Below, piece after piece: positions 31,991 to 44,400 of a stretch of 64,000 nucleotides of DNA. The notes beneath the pieces are model-generated. The model saw nothing but the letters and a program-made list of their open reading frames with translations. It had not been told where the DNA came from and did no database searches. Location: contig NC_091127.1 in NCBI RefSeq assembly GCF_040183065.1, forward strand, positions 103,772,834-103,836,833, in the 5' to 3' direction. The DNA is from Periplaneta americana. Its lineage: Eukaryota; Arthropoda; Insecta; Blattodea; Blattidae. The first letter of the stretch is position 1. Each line of letters starts with the position of its first letter. The translations under genes were made by a program, and so were the position numbers.

Positions 31991-32441
31991 AAGAGGTTAT
32001 ACAAAATGTATGAATATACAACTAAAAGGAAGCAGAAAGAATACTGCTTCCAACTACATATGTAATTTCATAACTAAATGTCATTAAGCTAATCTACTCT
32101 GTATGTAAAGTTACTTTAAAATTACAGCAGAAATAACAAAAACATATCTGAGCTTCATGTTCAGCCCACGTGTTTGGTGACATTTAACGCATACACAGGC
32201 AATATGACCAAGAATATGGCAGCAGTCCGTTGAAAGCAGCGGTTCATCGATCGCTACTCTCCTCTATACAATTAATTTTGAGTATTCGTCATTACAGTCC
32301 TTCAAAACATGTATAAAATGGACGGCAAAAATATGCAGTTGCATACAAATCCTGGCCCTATTAATAAGTTGTGCCATTCACTGAAAGCTAGTGAATGCAA
32401 TTACACATGCTTAACGATCAAGTTTATTTTGTTTCTTGCAG

Positions 32442-33757
32442 AGTTCATCATCCCAGATATACAAAATGGAATGCCAGAATCACCACCGATGCCAGGTCCT
32501 GTGCCAGCTGCTGTGCTAGATCCTGTGCCACCTGCTGTGCGAGATCCTGTGCCACCTGCCGTGCCAGATTCAGTACTAGTTGCCTTGCCAGCTGATATGC
32601 CAGATATTATTCCATCTGCCATTCCAGATACAGTGCCAGTTGCCGTGCCAGTACCTGTACTAGATCCTGTGCCAGCTTCCGTGCCAGATACTGTGCCAGA
32701 ATCCGTGCCATCTTCTGAGCCAGCAGCCGTGACAGATTCTGTGCCATCTGCCGTGCCAGATCTTGTGCCAGCTGTCGTGCCAGATACTGTGCCAGCAGCC
32801 GTGCCATCTTCTGTGCCAGATGCAGAGCCAGCAGCCGTGACAGATTCTGTGCCAGCTGCCGTGCCAGATACTGTGCCAGCTGCCGTGCCATCTTCTATTC
32901 CAGCAGCGGTGCCAGATGCAGAGCCAGCAGCCGTGCCAGATCCTGTGCCAGCAGCCATGCCATCGTCCATGCCAGCAGCCGTGCCATATCCTGTACCATC
33001 TGCCGTGCCCGATCCTGTGCCAGCTGCCGTGCCAGAACCTGTGCCAGCTTCCGTGCTAGATACTGTGCCAGCAGCCGTGCCAGATGCAGAACCAGCAGCT
33101 GTGACAGATTCTGTGCCAGCAGCCGTGCCAGATCCTGTGACGGCTGCTGTGCCAGATACTGTGCCAGCTGCCGTGACAGATACTGTGCCAGCAGCCGTGC
33201 CATCTTCTGTGCCAGCAGCCGTGCCAGATGCAAAGCCAGCAGCCGTGACAGATTCTGTACCATCTGCTGTGCCAGATCCTGTGCCAGCTGCCGTGACAGA
33301 TATTGTGCCAGCAGCCGTGTCATATCCTGTACTATCTGCCGTGCCAGATCCTGTGCCAGCTGCCGTGCCAGAACCTGTGCCAGCAGCCGTGCCATCTTCT
33401 GTGCCAGATGCAGAACCAGCAGCCAAGACAGATTATGTGCCATCTGCCGTGCCAGATCCTGTGCCAGCTGCAGTACCAGATACTGTGCCAGCTGCCATGA
33501 CAGATGCTGTGCCAGCAGTCATGCCATTGTCCGTGCCAGATCCTGTGCCAGCTGCTGTGCCAGATGCCGAGCCAGATCGTGTGCCAGCTGCCGTGGCAGG
33601 TCCTGTGCCAACAGCCGTGCCAGCTCCCATGCTAGCCCTATCTGTATCAGCAGAAGAAGGAGAAGAAGATAAGGACAGAAGTATGAAGAGTGGGTGCTGG
33701 GCGTGTTTCAGTTATGTATATCGTGGGCTTCGTCGTCTTTTTAGGCGCAAGTCATAA
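32442..33757 (+). CDS. Large last exon: Val-Pro-Ala repeat protein (438 codons)
   Basis: A good acceptor (ttattttgtttcttgcag) precedes an exon that enters in phase 1, the same phase in which the upstream cassette exons leave. It begins FIIPDIQNGMPESPPMPG. About 45 repeats of a four-residue V-P-x-A/D motif follow (24-bp DNA period, VPAAVPDP). The non-repetitive end is SVSAEEGEEDKDRSMKSG, then CWACFSYVYRGLRRLFRRK. The tail combines two Cys, aromatics and a polybasic cluster, which could anchor the protein to a membrane; that is inference. The frame is open for 1.3 kb despite the repeats. The antisense long frames are by-products. The family is not recognised. Confidence 0.6.
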
Positions 33758-33896
33758 ATTTTATGTCTAAGAGCTATTTTCAGATAGATCACCCTCGGTG
33801 TTTTCCTGTGTTTCCCTCCCCACTTGTCCATAGTTAAGCAATTCGGTTACGCTAGTAGTAAATTATGTAGGCCTACACTCCTTAATGTTACCAACC

Positions 33897-33902
33897 ATTA
33901 AA
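33897..33902 (+). terminator. Possible polyadenylation signal ATTAAA
   Basis: The first polyA-signal-like hexamer after the stop at 33757, 140 bp downstream, in AT-rich sequence. Confidence 0.35.
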
Positions 33903-34640
33903 ACTTTAATTTTGTTTGGCGTCTTTTTCTTTATGTGCTAAAAATATATCTGAATGTCAGGCTCCGTCCCTTGGTTTCACTCCTATGTTTCTATAACATG
34001 ATCTCTAAAATTGACTCTTAAAATGCATTCTTTATTTTAATATTTTGAAAGCGAATACCAAACAGTGTCCTAGTACTTTACTTTTTCCAAAATTTCTGCT
34101 CCAAATTTTTTTTTAGTAATCTCGAATTTAACTTTTTGCAGCAATGATATTTCTACATATAAAAAAAAATGAAAAAGACCATCAAATAGTAGAAATTGAA
34201 ATTATACAACCCTTAGAAATAAGACTTACATGAATCGGAAATAATCTATGCAGGTCATTGACATCTTGTGCATGCCGTGTATATGGGTGGGGGAAAGTGT
34301 GTATCAGTTATAAAGAAATCCTGTTCCATAAGTGAATTAAAGTATTAAATATTTGGACCAGTCTAACTGATTCTGTTAGAATATCAATTCTATTCTGAAG
34401 GGAGACGAAAATGAGAATCATTGCTCTACAGTGGAAATTAAAAAATATGTATTAATTATTAAACACAGAGTTGGTGAGTAGCTGTGTAAGTTTTTTCGAA
34501 AATCACAGCACACTTAAACTTTAAGATAACATAGGTAAATGTATTATTTTAATAAATATTATTTCATTTTTATTTTGGGAAATTGAAAAGGGTGAACTAT
34601 CTGAGTATGGCTCCTAAGACGTTTCATTGTAAAAACCAGT
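33903..34640. other. AT-rich, no gene recognised
   Basis: No long frame or repeat identified. Confidence 0.4.
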
Positions 34641-34699
34641 AGAAAGCAGCAACAGTAGCAGTAGCAGTAGCAGTGGTATCAGTAGCAGTAGCATTGATT

Positions 34700-34757
<58 letters not shown>

Positions 34758-34802
34758 CAGTGGTAGTAGTGGTAGTAGTAGCAGCAGGGTAGTAGTAGTA
34801 GT
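34641..34802 (+). repeat. (AGT)n/(AGC)n compound trinucleotide repeat
   Basis: About 50 units of agt, agc and ggt. A complementary poly-Leu frame on the other strand is an artefact. Confidence 0.9.
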
Positions 34803-35106
34803 CTTCCTTTGCCTTCCCTGTATCCTATGCAATTTGCAATACTTCTTTACATTACTTTTATTTAGAAACACTCTCGGCTACAATCTAACTAGTCCTCCTC
34901 TACTATCATTGTTACCTTCCATTACTATTGTCCCTAATTTTCTGTTTATCTTCAATCATTTTATATTCAATAATTATCCATATTCCACTTTCTCATCAAC
35001 ATTACAATAATACATTATTTGCCCTATTTTTCACTGGCCTTTTCTCAGAACTTCACTCTTGCATTCATTCAATGTTCCAATATTCGAATATTTGTAGTAC
35101 TTCCTT

Positions 35107-35359
35107 TTTTTTTATTGGGTTATTTTACGACGCTGTATCAACATCTAGGTTATTTAGCGTCTGAATGATATGAAGGTGATAATGCCGGTGAAATGAGTCC
35201 GGGGTCCAACACCGAAAGTTACCCAGCATTTGCTCGTATTGGGTTGAGGGAAAACCCCGGAAAAAACCTCAACCAGGTAACTTGCCCCAACCGGGATTCG
35301 AACCCGGGCCACCTGGTTTCGCAGCCAGACGCGCTGACCGTTACTCCACAGGTGTGGAC
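35107..35359 (-). mobile_element. tRNA-derived SINE with target duplication
   Basis: TAGTACTTCC at 35095-35104 and 35360-35369 flanks it. Same family as 28044-28271, in opposite orientation: the minus strand gives ccacacctgtggagtaacgg, then B-box GGTTCGAATCCC, then the gacgctaaataacc tail. Confidence 0.85.
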
Positions 35360-35369
35360 TAGTACTTCC

Positions 35370-36264
35370 TTACTACCACTTCTTCAATTCACTTATCACT
35401 CTTTCTCTTTAATTGGTATAGCTTTTATGGTTCACTCTTTTCTCTATTGCACTTCCCAGATTCTTCCTTTCTCTAGTACATGAAACACTGAATATTCTTT
35501 ACTTACGATTTCTAACTTACTTTAACTCTCTTTAGTACTTTCCTTTTTACTTGTTTATTCTATTCCATAAAACTTAATTATTTATTCCTCCATCTTTATC
35601 TCAGTTCCACTTTAGTCACACATAACAGTCCAATCCCCACTTTTTTGTTTAGATTAGTCGCTCAAATTACACAACTGAAATTTACAGTAGAGGAAAGGAT
35701 TTTCATGGAAGACTTATCTGAAAAATAAGATTTTCGGAAAGATAAAAAAAAATGTCCTAATATTACGTTATTGTCCAACCATCGGATCTGTGCATCTTCA
35801 GTGCTGTCATCGAACTTGGAAAAGTTAACACCTCTACTCACTCCATTCCACCAGCTTTCCTCACACCACGTCAAACTGCAGACTACGAACAATGCCGAAT
35901 AGGAATGTTGTCAAACTTCCATCAAACAGTGTCATATCTCTTGAATATTTCTTATTAATAATGTGAGGTTAATTATTACTTATTCATAATTTAATTTAAG
36001 TAGGTCTAATGACGCTGACTGACTTCTACGATTATTTTGAGATAATTATATGATCACAGTGGATATTTGTTGGTTAAATGGAAATTACGTAATGGGGATC
36101 TATTTATTTTTAAAAGAGAAATGTTTTCGTCATAAATACTTCTCCTTCACCTCATTATCTTATTTTGTTACGTTTGGAACGTGATCTTGAAGTCCTGATA
36201 AAATTGTAGGAATGAATGAACACATAGTCACGTACCCTCTTTCTTTCTCATCCGGACTAGGGAC
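35370..36264. other. No gene recognised
   Basis: AT-rich, with only short frames. A 76-codon minus-strand frame at 35662-35892 has no recognisable motif. Confidence 0.4.
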
Positions 36265-36265
36265 C

Positions 36266-36480
36266 GGCAATGGCGAAGTTACTACATGCTACGATCTTAT
36301 ATTTCTTCAATGTCGGAACTTCCTTCTGCATGGTATAAAATTCTTGTATCTTTCTTCTTAAAATACATCGGTTTATATCATCTACAAGAATTAAAGGCTC
36401 CCTTGATCTATTCTTCCTTGGTGATTTTAGCTTTTCATCTCCTGCACAGACTCCCTCTCTCCTGATTTTCTTTATTAGGC
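36266..36480 (-). pseudogene. DNA-transposon transposase N-terminal fragment
   Basis: The minus strand reads KSPRKNRSREPLILVDDINR, then CILRRKIQEFYTMQKEVPTL, then a stop after FAIAGP. The pattern (LDD-D...I-R..I..FY...K.VPT) resembles the helix-turn-helix region of IS630/mariner-type transposases common in insects. No catalytic part follows. Confidence 0.35.
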
Positions 36481-36489
36481 CTCTGACCT

Positions 36490-37176
36490 GCCTATATAAA
36501 TTACATAAAAATGTTGTACTATATCAGTATTAATTAAGTAATATGTAATCAATTGAAATAAAATAAGCCTCACCTGTGATCGCAGCTGCTCTTTTCGTTG
36601 TCTGATTTATAGGAAACAGATATTGACCTGTTTGTTCCTCTTCATCGAAAAATGCTATTACTTACTTAATAATATTTTTTTCATCACTCCGTACTACATT
36701 ATTCATGTTGAGTTGACAACAATGGACAGCAAGTGCAAATAAACTGTCCCACAAGGAGGCTCAAAATTGTGAGTAGTGGGGAAGAGTAAGGGAGAGAGAT
36801 GGAAAAGAGAGAGATAGGAATGCAGGGAGAGAAATGAATTACTGAGGCTGAGAAAGAATTAGGGTTCAGTTCGCATATCTTACAGGGGCACAGATCCGAT
36901 GGTCCGTCAATACACATAGTAACAAATAATAAATACCTTCGAAATTTGTGACACCAAGGCAAAACACAATTTAGGCTCTTTTCTAAATTCGCACTATCTG
37001 TACCGATGTATTGAGAGCCAACTATATTAGTTGTACAATTTTGTCTCACTGTATCAAATAGGATTTTCAAAATAAAAGAAAGTAACTGTATTAGGTATAG
37101 TAATACTGTCGAAAGCATAGTTTGTACAGTTTATTTTTACAATATGATAATAAATAAAAATCAATGGAACAGTTGT
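36490..37176. other. No gene recognised
   Basis: AT-rich. A 139-codon minus-strand frame at 36699-37118 has no recognisable motif and is probably chance. Confidence 0.4.
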
Positions 37177-37513
37177 ATGATCACTAGACTTCGAATTTTT
37201 AGGCACTAAAAATTGCAGTTTTAGGCGCCTAAAATAAGCTCAAAATTTGTAAAATTAGGCTCTATTTTAATGAAAATAGGCATTTTAGGCATATCAAGGT
37301 ATCATACTTATTTCTTTCACTGAAATTTTTAGTTATACACTAAAATACGCACAAAAAGGTATGTTTAAACATTAAAAAAGAATACTATATTATATTTATA
37401 AACAGAACTGCACAAATTAAATATATTGAAACTAATGAAATAATGATTATTGATATCAAGATTACTCATTTTAAGTTATTGAAATTCAGTTCCATGCTCA
37501 GACTTTATTATAA

Positions 37514-39236
37514 TTATCTGCACAGTACACCACCAGAATTTTTTTCTAAATTCTCCACAGTTAACCTTTGCCTTTTGTCACTGAGAATCATTTTGAAAGC
37601 AGAAAAACTTCTTTCAACCGAAACTGATGTGAGAGGCGCAAATTTTAAATTAGGTACAATAGAAACATCAATACTTACTGGAACATTTACACTTTCCCGC
37701 GATATCACTCTTGATACTTTTTCCAACAATGAAAATCCTACATTCTTATTTAATACGTTGTCCCACTTATTTTTATAACTTTTTTCCCAGTTTCGCCCAA
37801 AGCAGAATGTATGTTCACTTGAGCTTCCTTTACTATTGCTATTTGGCTACAAAGAGATTGTTTTTCACGTTCTAATTGTTCAATGCTTGCAGGTATGAAA
37901 GAAAAGTTTGATGTTATGTAGGCAATATCGTTTTTCACTCGTGAGTCATTCAGACAATCTTTCACTGCTTTCACACACGCTGCACTATCAGTTTCAGGTA
38001 ATTTATCAATAACTGTGACCACTTCTTTAAAATACTTAGAATAATACACCACTGACTGAATCCAGATTCCCCATCGTGTAACAACCGGCTGAGGTGGGAG
38101 TGGGATATCTGGAAAGTTCTCTCTGACTATTGAAATCCTGGATGGGGCTTTACAAAAACATTTTTTGTGTTAGAAATAAACGAATTGACAAGAGGAAATT
38201 CATTCCGGATTGTTTCAGAAACCCTGTGAAGGCCATGTGCTAGACAGGTTACATGCGTGAGGTTAGGATAAAATGTTTTAAGAAGTGGAGCTGCAGCAAC
38301 CATGTATGAAGCAGCATCAGTACAAAACAACAGAACTTTAGAATCGTCTATATTACTTGAGTATAAAGACTGTAGGCCTTTATTTACAAAATAAGCAATG
38401 GCTTGGCTATTCACTTTCGAAAGTTCCTTAACACATACGAGGTGTGGAATCGAAGGTCCATCAGGACTAAGTTTTCCTACTACCATATTTGCTATATACC
38501 TATTCATAGGATTTGAGGTTTCATCCACAGAGACCCATATGTAAGAATCACCTATATCCTCCCGAATGGAAGCTAAAGTTTCATTGTATATTCTGTCTAA
38601 GTAATTTTTTCTTAGGGTCGACTCAGATGGGATATTTTGTTTGCAGTATTTTTGTAAAAACTGTCTTAAAACCGGATTTTCAATTGCATTCCAGGGAATG
38701 TTAGCAGCAACAAACGCTCTGGTTAAATCAGCATAGAAATTGCTGCTGAGATTGGATGAAGTAGGCTGTGTTAGTAAAGTTTGTTGCAGTTGATTTTTTT
38801 GCTGAGCTTTAGCCTTATGAGCCGCTCCTTGCACATGCTGCTTTAGGTGGCACTTCTTTTCTTGCAAAATCTAAAAATGTAAAGTAAACTGAATTAAAAT
38901 AAAATCCTAATTGTTGTATTACCGTATTTCTATCACAAACTTAGTGGGTTCGAACAATCAAAATTTTAATGACCTGCAAATACTTTAACTATCGGAATTT
39001 AAAAGGTTAAAGTGTAGTGGTCTTAAAAAGAATTATACCTCAGGATAGCTCAGTCAATGTATAAATATTATAGGCCTACTCATTAAAATTAATAGAATTT
39101 ATATATTTCAACTATTGTTACATACCTGCTTGCTACAAATCTTGCAGAATATTATTTTTCCATCATAAGTGAATTCTGAATATTCTGTTAGCCATTGCCG
39201 GATCAATGTAGATTTTGCACTTATATTTTTCAGCAT
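37514..39236 (-). pseudogene. hAT transposase with split BED-like finger
   Basis: Exon 1 (39126-39236) starts MLKNISAKSTLIRQWLTEY and ends IIFCKICSKQ at a GTATG donor. Exon 2 starts at 38870 with ILQEKKCHLKQHVQGAAHKA, so the Cys pair and His pair of one zinc finger lie on different exons. Then come the RNase-H-like core (YIWVSVDETSNPMNRYIANM; LLFCTDAASYMVAAAPLLK; LTHVTCLAHGLHRVSE) and the C-terminal dimerisation motif (SVSVERSFSAFKMILSDKR, then QRLTVENLEK). Frameshifts near 38148 and near 37780 inactivate it. This architecture is that of the hAT transposases related to human CGGBP1. Length would be normal, about 550 residues. Confidence 0.85.
38871..39125 (-). other. Intron in hAT transposase
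   Basis: 255 bp with GTATGT donor and TTTTTAG acceptor on the minus strand. Joining keeps the frame (SKQ-ILQ). Confidence 0.65.
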
Positions 39237-40171
39237 TATCGCGTTAAACTTCACAGGAAAACGTCCTACCGCTCAAAACTTCTCAACACAAATAAGGTGA
39301 GGGAAAGAGCAACTGTTAACGAGCATTCAAATGAACCGTTGCTATTGAGATTCAATTGGGCAAAAATACAAAGTTCCACTTATTGTTGCATTTCCTGGTA
39401 GTGTTAACACTAGGAGGGCCATTCTTTTAAATATTTTGTAACGGTTTACCCTACTAATTCGCAGTTTTACGACTTTTCATAAATATTTCAAAAACACTCT
39501 TTCTCCAAAAATTGTGATTTTATGACACTCTGAACGGCAGTACAGCTAATCGGTTTCAGACCGAAAACAGTCATTTTTATAGTATAGTATATCTCTGAAT
39601 CGGTAGCAGCACATGTTTTGATTTTTGCCTGCTTCAAAACTAAGGTTGGTTCTTTGTCGGCATTTATGCCTCCAAACATGTTAAATTCGGTGAAATCTAT
39701 TGCGAGTGTCGTGAGATTCAAAACATTTTGTTTCCTTTATCAATGGTTTCATGGCCGGTGTGAAGCAAACTTTCCACTTTTTAAATGCCTTAAATTTCGC
39801 AGTGAATGCACGTATAAATTATAAAAAGTAAGAGTAAAATGCGAAACTTTACAGTGAGTTAGGCATTTTTAGGCGAATATTAACAAATTAGGCTCTAATA
39901 ACCGTTTTAGGGCATTTTAGGGCACTATAAAACTCTTTGAATACCTTTCAATTTCCATGAAACAAATATTAATAATTATTTTTACTTTTCTCCTAAAGAA
40001 ACAAAATAGGCATTTGCCCTAGAATCCGATGTCTGATGATCACATTCATAAAAATCATTAAAAATTTAAAATACAGACAGGTTTCGGTGTTTATGCTACC
40101 TCATCTTGTGTGGGAACTGCAATGATATGATAATAAATTGTTAATTATGATTAAAACTGATTACATTAAAG

Positions 40172-40202
40172 CTCACACCTGTGGAGTAACGGTTAGCGCG
40201 TC
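40172..40202 (+). repeat. SINE head fragment fused to Penelope-like 3' end
   Basis: cacacctgtggagtaacggttagcgcgtct is the A-box end of the SINE family at 28044-28271, cut off after 30 bp and joined directly to gtttgagtaggttttctg of the next element. Confidence 0.65.
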
Positions 40203-40960
40203 TGTTTGAGTAGGTTTTCTGTAAATACTATACTGTAAATTATTATCTTTTCTTTCTATTGTTATGTTCAAAAAATTTATTTTATTATCTATTTCATCTT
40301 CTTTCGTGAATTGAATATCAGAATGTAGGGTGCTTATATTCTCTAATAATTGTTGTGAGGTAGTGTTCTGATATATTAATAAAGTATCATCAATGTAACG
40401 AACCCACTTGACTATTTTTGTTGATTAAACTATATGAATTTCTTTTTTAAATTGTTTACAAAAATCTCAGTTAAGATGCCAGATAGTGGTGAACCCATTG
40501 GAAGACCTTTGTTTTGTTTGTAGTATTTATTATTGAAAGAGAAATAATTTTGACTGGTACAGATACGTAGTAATTTTATTACTTCTTCAATTTCCGTTCT
40601 GTTTATATTGTGTGTCCTTAGATTTGATTTTATGATTTGTATCGTGTCATTTGCTGGGATGTTGGTGTACATATTAGTAATATCGAAAGATGCAATTTTG
40701 CAGTTTTCGTTTATGAATAATTCTTGTTACCTATGTTTCTATAAAGATACTTGTGTTTTTTATAACGTGAAATTTAAAACTTTTCTTTAAATAGGTTTGT
40801 AAAAATTTTGCAATATGGTATGTGGGAGCTGTACGAAAGTTTATGAGTCTAATTGGAATATTTCTTTTGTGTATTTTAGGTAAGGCTTTCAATTTAGGAC
40901 CTGAAGGATTCATTTGATTTAATTTACGTTTTTCTTTACTAGTGATGGTAAATTAAATTG
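40203..40960 (-). pseudogene. Penelope-like element reverse transcriptase remnant
   Basis: The minus strand gives, in order, PSGPKLKALPKIHKRNIPIR, then MYTNIPANDTIQIIKSNLR, YYKQNKGLPMGSPLSGILTE, a broken WVRYIDDTLLIY-type catalytic block (with a stop near 40430) and IYRKPT at the end. The MYTNIP, GLPMGSPLSG and YIDD motifs are diagnostic for Penelope-like elements. N-terminal and GIY-YIG parts are absent here; frameshifts are present. Confidence 0.8.
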
Positions 40961-41489
40961 TTTTAACCGTCCTCTTACCAACGGGGGTAACAAGATTGTC
41001 CTACTGATGACTTTTCTATATTATTTTAATTTTTCTCCACATTTATTTTTCAAATTTCACGTATTTGTCCCTTATATGCCTACTAACATTTTAAAATAAG
41101 GATAACAGAAATAATTAATGTGCTTTAAGAAGTAATCGGCATTATTCATGTGCGTTGATCTGGTTACTCCCCCCCCCCCCTTGGTAGTCTGTGTCATGAA
41201 AATTTCAGGATATGAAATTCAATTCGAAGCCTAATTTACTATATCTCTAGTTCCAAATTATTGTACCCTATTTCATGTTATTCATATTTTATTCTTATTT
41301 TCATGAGTATCTTTACGTTTCGTTTCAATTTTTTTAATTTTTTTTCTGTGTGTTATGGTTATTATAAAAGTGATTTTGTTGGAAATAATAAATAATTAAT
41401 AGAAACATTTTTCAAGATGTTCATTGCATAGGTGGTGTTCGAATATTTGAATTTCAATAACAAAAAAAGAACTAAAATTTATATTCTTA
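40961..41489. other. AT-rich, no gene recognised
   Basis: Only a short C homopolymer at about 41167-41180. Confidence 0.4.
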
Positions 41490-44400
41490 GATTGATAATT
41501 TATTTATTTATTTGTTTGTTTGTTTATTTCTTAATTTGTTTGTTTGTTTATTTATTTGTCTATTTATTTATTTATTTGTTTATTTATTTCTTTATTTACT
41601 TATTTGTTTATTTATTTATTTCTTTACTTGTTTTTTTACTTGTTTTTCTTATTTATTTATCAGCTTATTTATTTACCTATTTACTTATTTATTTATTTGT
41701 TTGTTTATTTATTTGCTTATTTATTTGTTTATTTCTTTTTATTTGTTTATTTTTTATTTGATTACTTAATTACTTATTAACTTATTTGTTTGTTTATTTG
41801 TTTGTTTATTTATTTCTTTGTTTACTTGTTTGTTTGTTTATTTCTTTTTTATTTGTTTACGTATTTACTTGCTTACTTATTTACGTGTTTATTTACTTAC
41901 TTGTTTATTTGTTTATTTATTTACTTATTTGTTTGTTTATTTATTTGTTTATATTTTTATTTATTTCTTTTTTATTCGTTTATTTGTTTGTTTATTTATT
42001 TGCTTATTTGTTTGTTTGCTTATTTCTTTTTTATTTGTTTATTAATATTTTATTTGTTTACTTTTTTACTAGTTTACTTATTTAATTCATTATTTATTTA
42101 CTTCTTTATTTATTTATTTAATTACATATTTGTTTATTTGTTTGTATATTTATTTTTATTTGTTTACTCATTTATTTGTTTACTTATTTATTTATTTGTT
42201 TGTTTATTCATTTTTTATTTGTTTATTTCTTTTTATTTGTTTACTTATTTACTTGATTACTTATATATCTGTTTATTTACTTACGTGTTTATTTATTTAT
42301 TTGTTTATTTATTTTTTTATTAATTTGTTTGTTTCTTTATGTGTTTATATCTATTTTATTGGTTTATTTTTTTTTTTTGTTTATTTATTTGTTTGTTTAT
42401 TTATTTATTTACGTATTTACCTATTTACTTATTTATTTATTCATTTGTTTATTTATTTGTCTGTTTATTTATTTGTGTGCTTATTTTTTGTTTATGTGTT
42501 TATTTGATTGTTTATTTGTTTACTTACTTACTTGTTTAGTTATTTACTTATTTATTTATTAGTTTGTTTGTTTATTTCTTTTTTATTTCTTTATTTATTT
42601 TTTATTTGATATTTAATTACTTGTTTATTTATTTACTTGTTTACTTATTTATTTGCTTGTTTGTTTCTTTATTTGTTTATTTCCTTTTTTGTTTACTTAC
42701 TTATTTGTTTACTTGTTTAATTATTTATTGTTCATTTGTTTATTTGTATGTTTGTTTGTTTATTTCTTTTTTATTTTTTTTCCCTTTTATTTGTTTACTT
42801 ATTTATTTACTTGTTTATTTACATATTTATTCGTTTGTTTGTTTCTTTATTTGTTTGTATATTTATTTCTTTTTCATTTGTTTATTTCTTTTTTATTTGT
42901 TTATTTATTAATCTATTTACTCATTTACTTATTTGTTTCTTTGTTTGTTTATTTGTGTGTTTATTTATTTGATTGTTTATTTATTTGTTTATTTGCTTGT
43001 TTGTTTATTTCTATTTTATTTGTTAACTTATTTATTTGTTTATATATTTATTTGTTTAAATATTTATTTATTTGTCTACTGATTTATTTATTTATTTATG
43101 TATTTATTTATTTATTTATTTATGTGATTTATTTATTTGTTTATTTATTCGTTTATTAATTTGTTTATTTCTTTCCTTATTTATTTCTTTATTTATTTAT
43201 TTAAATATTTACTTATTTATTTATTTGTTTGTTTGTTTCTTTTTTATTTGTTTATTTCTTTCTTATTTGTTTATTTATTTACTTATTTATTGGTTATTTG
43301 TTTGTTTATTTATTTGTTTGTTTGTTTATTTCTTTTTCATTTGTTAACTTATTTACTTGCTTAAAATTTACGTGTTTATTTCCTTGTTTATTTATTTATT
43401 TTTTTACTTATTTGTTTGTTCGTTTATTTGTTTGTTTTATATTTTTATTTGTTTGTTTGTTTATTTATTTATTTCTTTTTTGTTTGTTTATTTCTTTGTT
43501 ATTTTTTCTTATTTATTTATTTATATCTTTACCTATTTACCTATTTATTTATTTGATTATTTGTTTGTTTGTTTATTTATTTGTTTGTTTATTTCTTTTT
43601 CATTTGTTTATTTCTTTTTTATTTGTTTACGTATTTACTTACTTATTTACGTGTTTATTTATTTATTGTTTATTTATTTATTTGTTTGCTTATTTATTTG
43701 TTTGTTTGTTGATTTATCTCTTTTTTATGTGTTTATTTATTTTTTATTTGTTTACTTATTTATTTGTTCACTTATTTACTTATTTATTATTTATTTGTTT
43801 GTTCGCTTATTTGTTTATTTATTTATTTGTTTATTTATTTATTTGCTTATTTGTTTGTTTGCTTATATCTTTTTTTATTTTTTTTATTCGTTTACTTTTT
43901 TACTTATTTATCTCTTTACTTGTTTACTTATTTTATTCGTTATTTATTTACTTCTTTATTTATTTATATATTTGTTTATTTGTTTGTATATTTTTTGTTT
44001 ACTCATTTATTTATTTACTTATTTATTGCTTTATTTATTTATATGATTTTATTTATTTGTTTGTTTATTTATTTTTTATTTATTTCCTTTTTATTTGTTT
44101 ACTTATTTACTTGTTTACTTTTTTATCTGTTTATTTACTTACTTGTTTATTTATTTATTTGTTTATTTGTTTATTTATTTTTTATTAATTTGTTTCTTTA
44201 TATGTTTATTTCTATTTGTTTTGTTTATTTCTTTTTTTTCTTTATTTGTTTGTTTGTTTATTTATTTATTTACGTATTTACCTATTTACTTACTTATTTA
44301 TTTATTCATTTGTTTATGTATTTGTTTGTTTGTTTATTTCTTTTTTATTTGTTTATTTCTTTTTTATTTGTTTATTTCTTTTTTATTTGTTTACTTATTT

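Larger units (their letters stand above)
37185..40035 (-). mobile_element. hAT element, CGGBP1-like, 2851 bp
   Basis: A perfect 8-bp duplication ATGATCAC (37177-37184 and 40036-40043) flanks it. The ends TAGACTTCGAATTTTTAGGC and, inverted, CAGACATCGGATTCTAGGGC form short imperfect terminal repeats. Subterminal regions on both sides are dense in ttttaggc / gcctaaaa motifs, the usual hAT transposase-binding layout. It encodes one decayed transposase on the minus strand. Confidence 0.9.

Noticed and set aside
32401-33443. Antisense frames of 341 and 182 codons over the VPAA repeat
   Set aside because: They mirror the 24-bp repeat. The plus-strand reading has a splice acceptor, a fitting phase and unique ends; the antisense frames have none.
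36699-37118. 139-codon minus-strand frame as a gene
   Set aside because: No motif, no splice context, low-complexity hydrophobic content.
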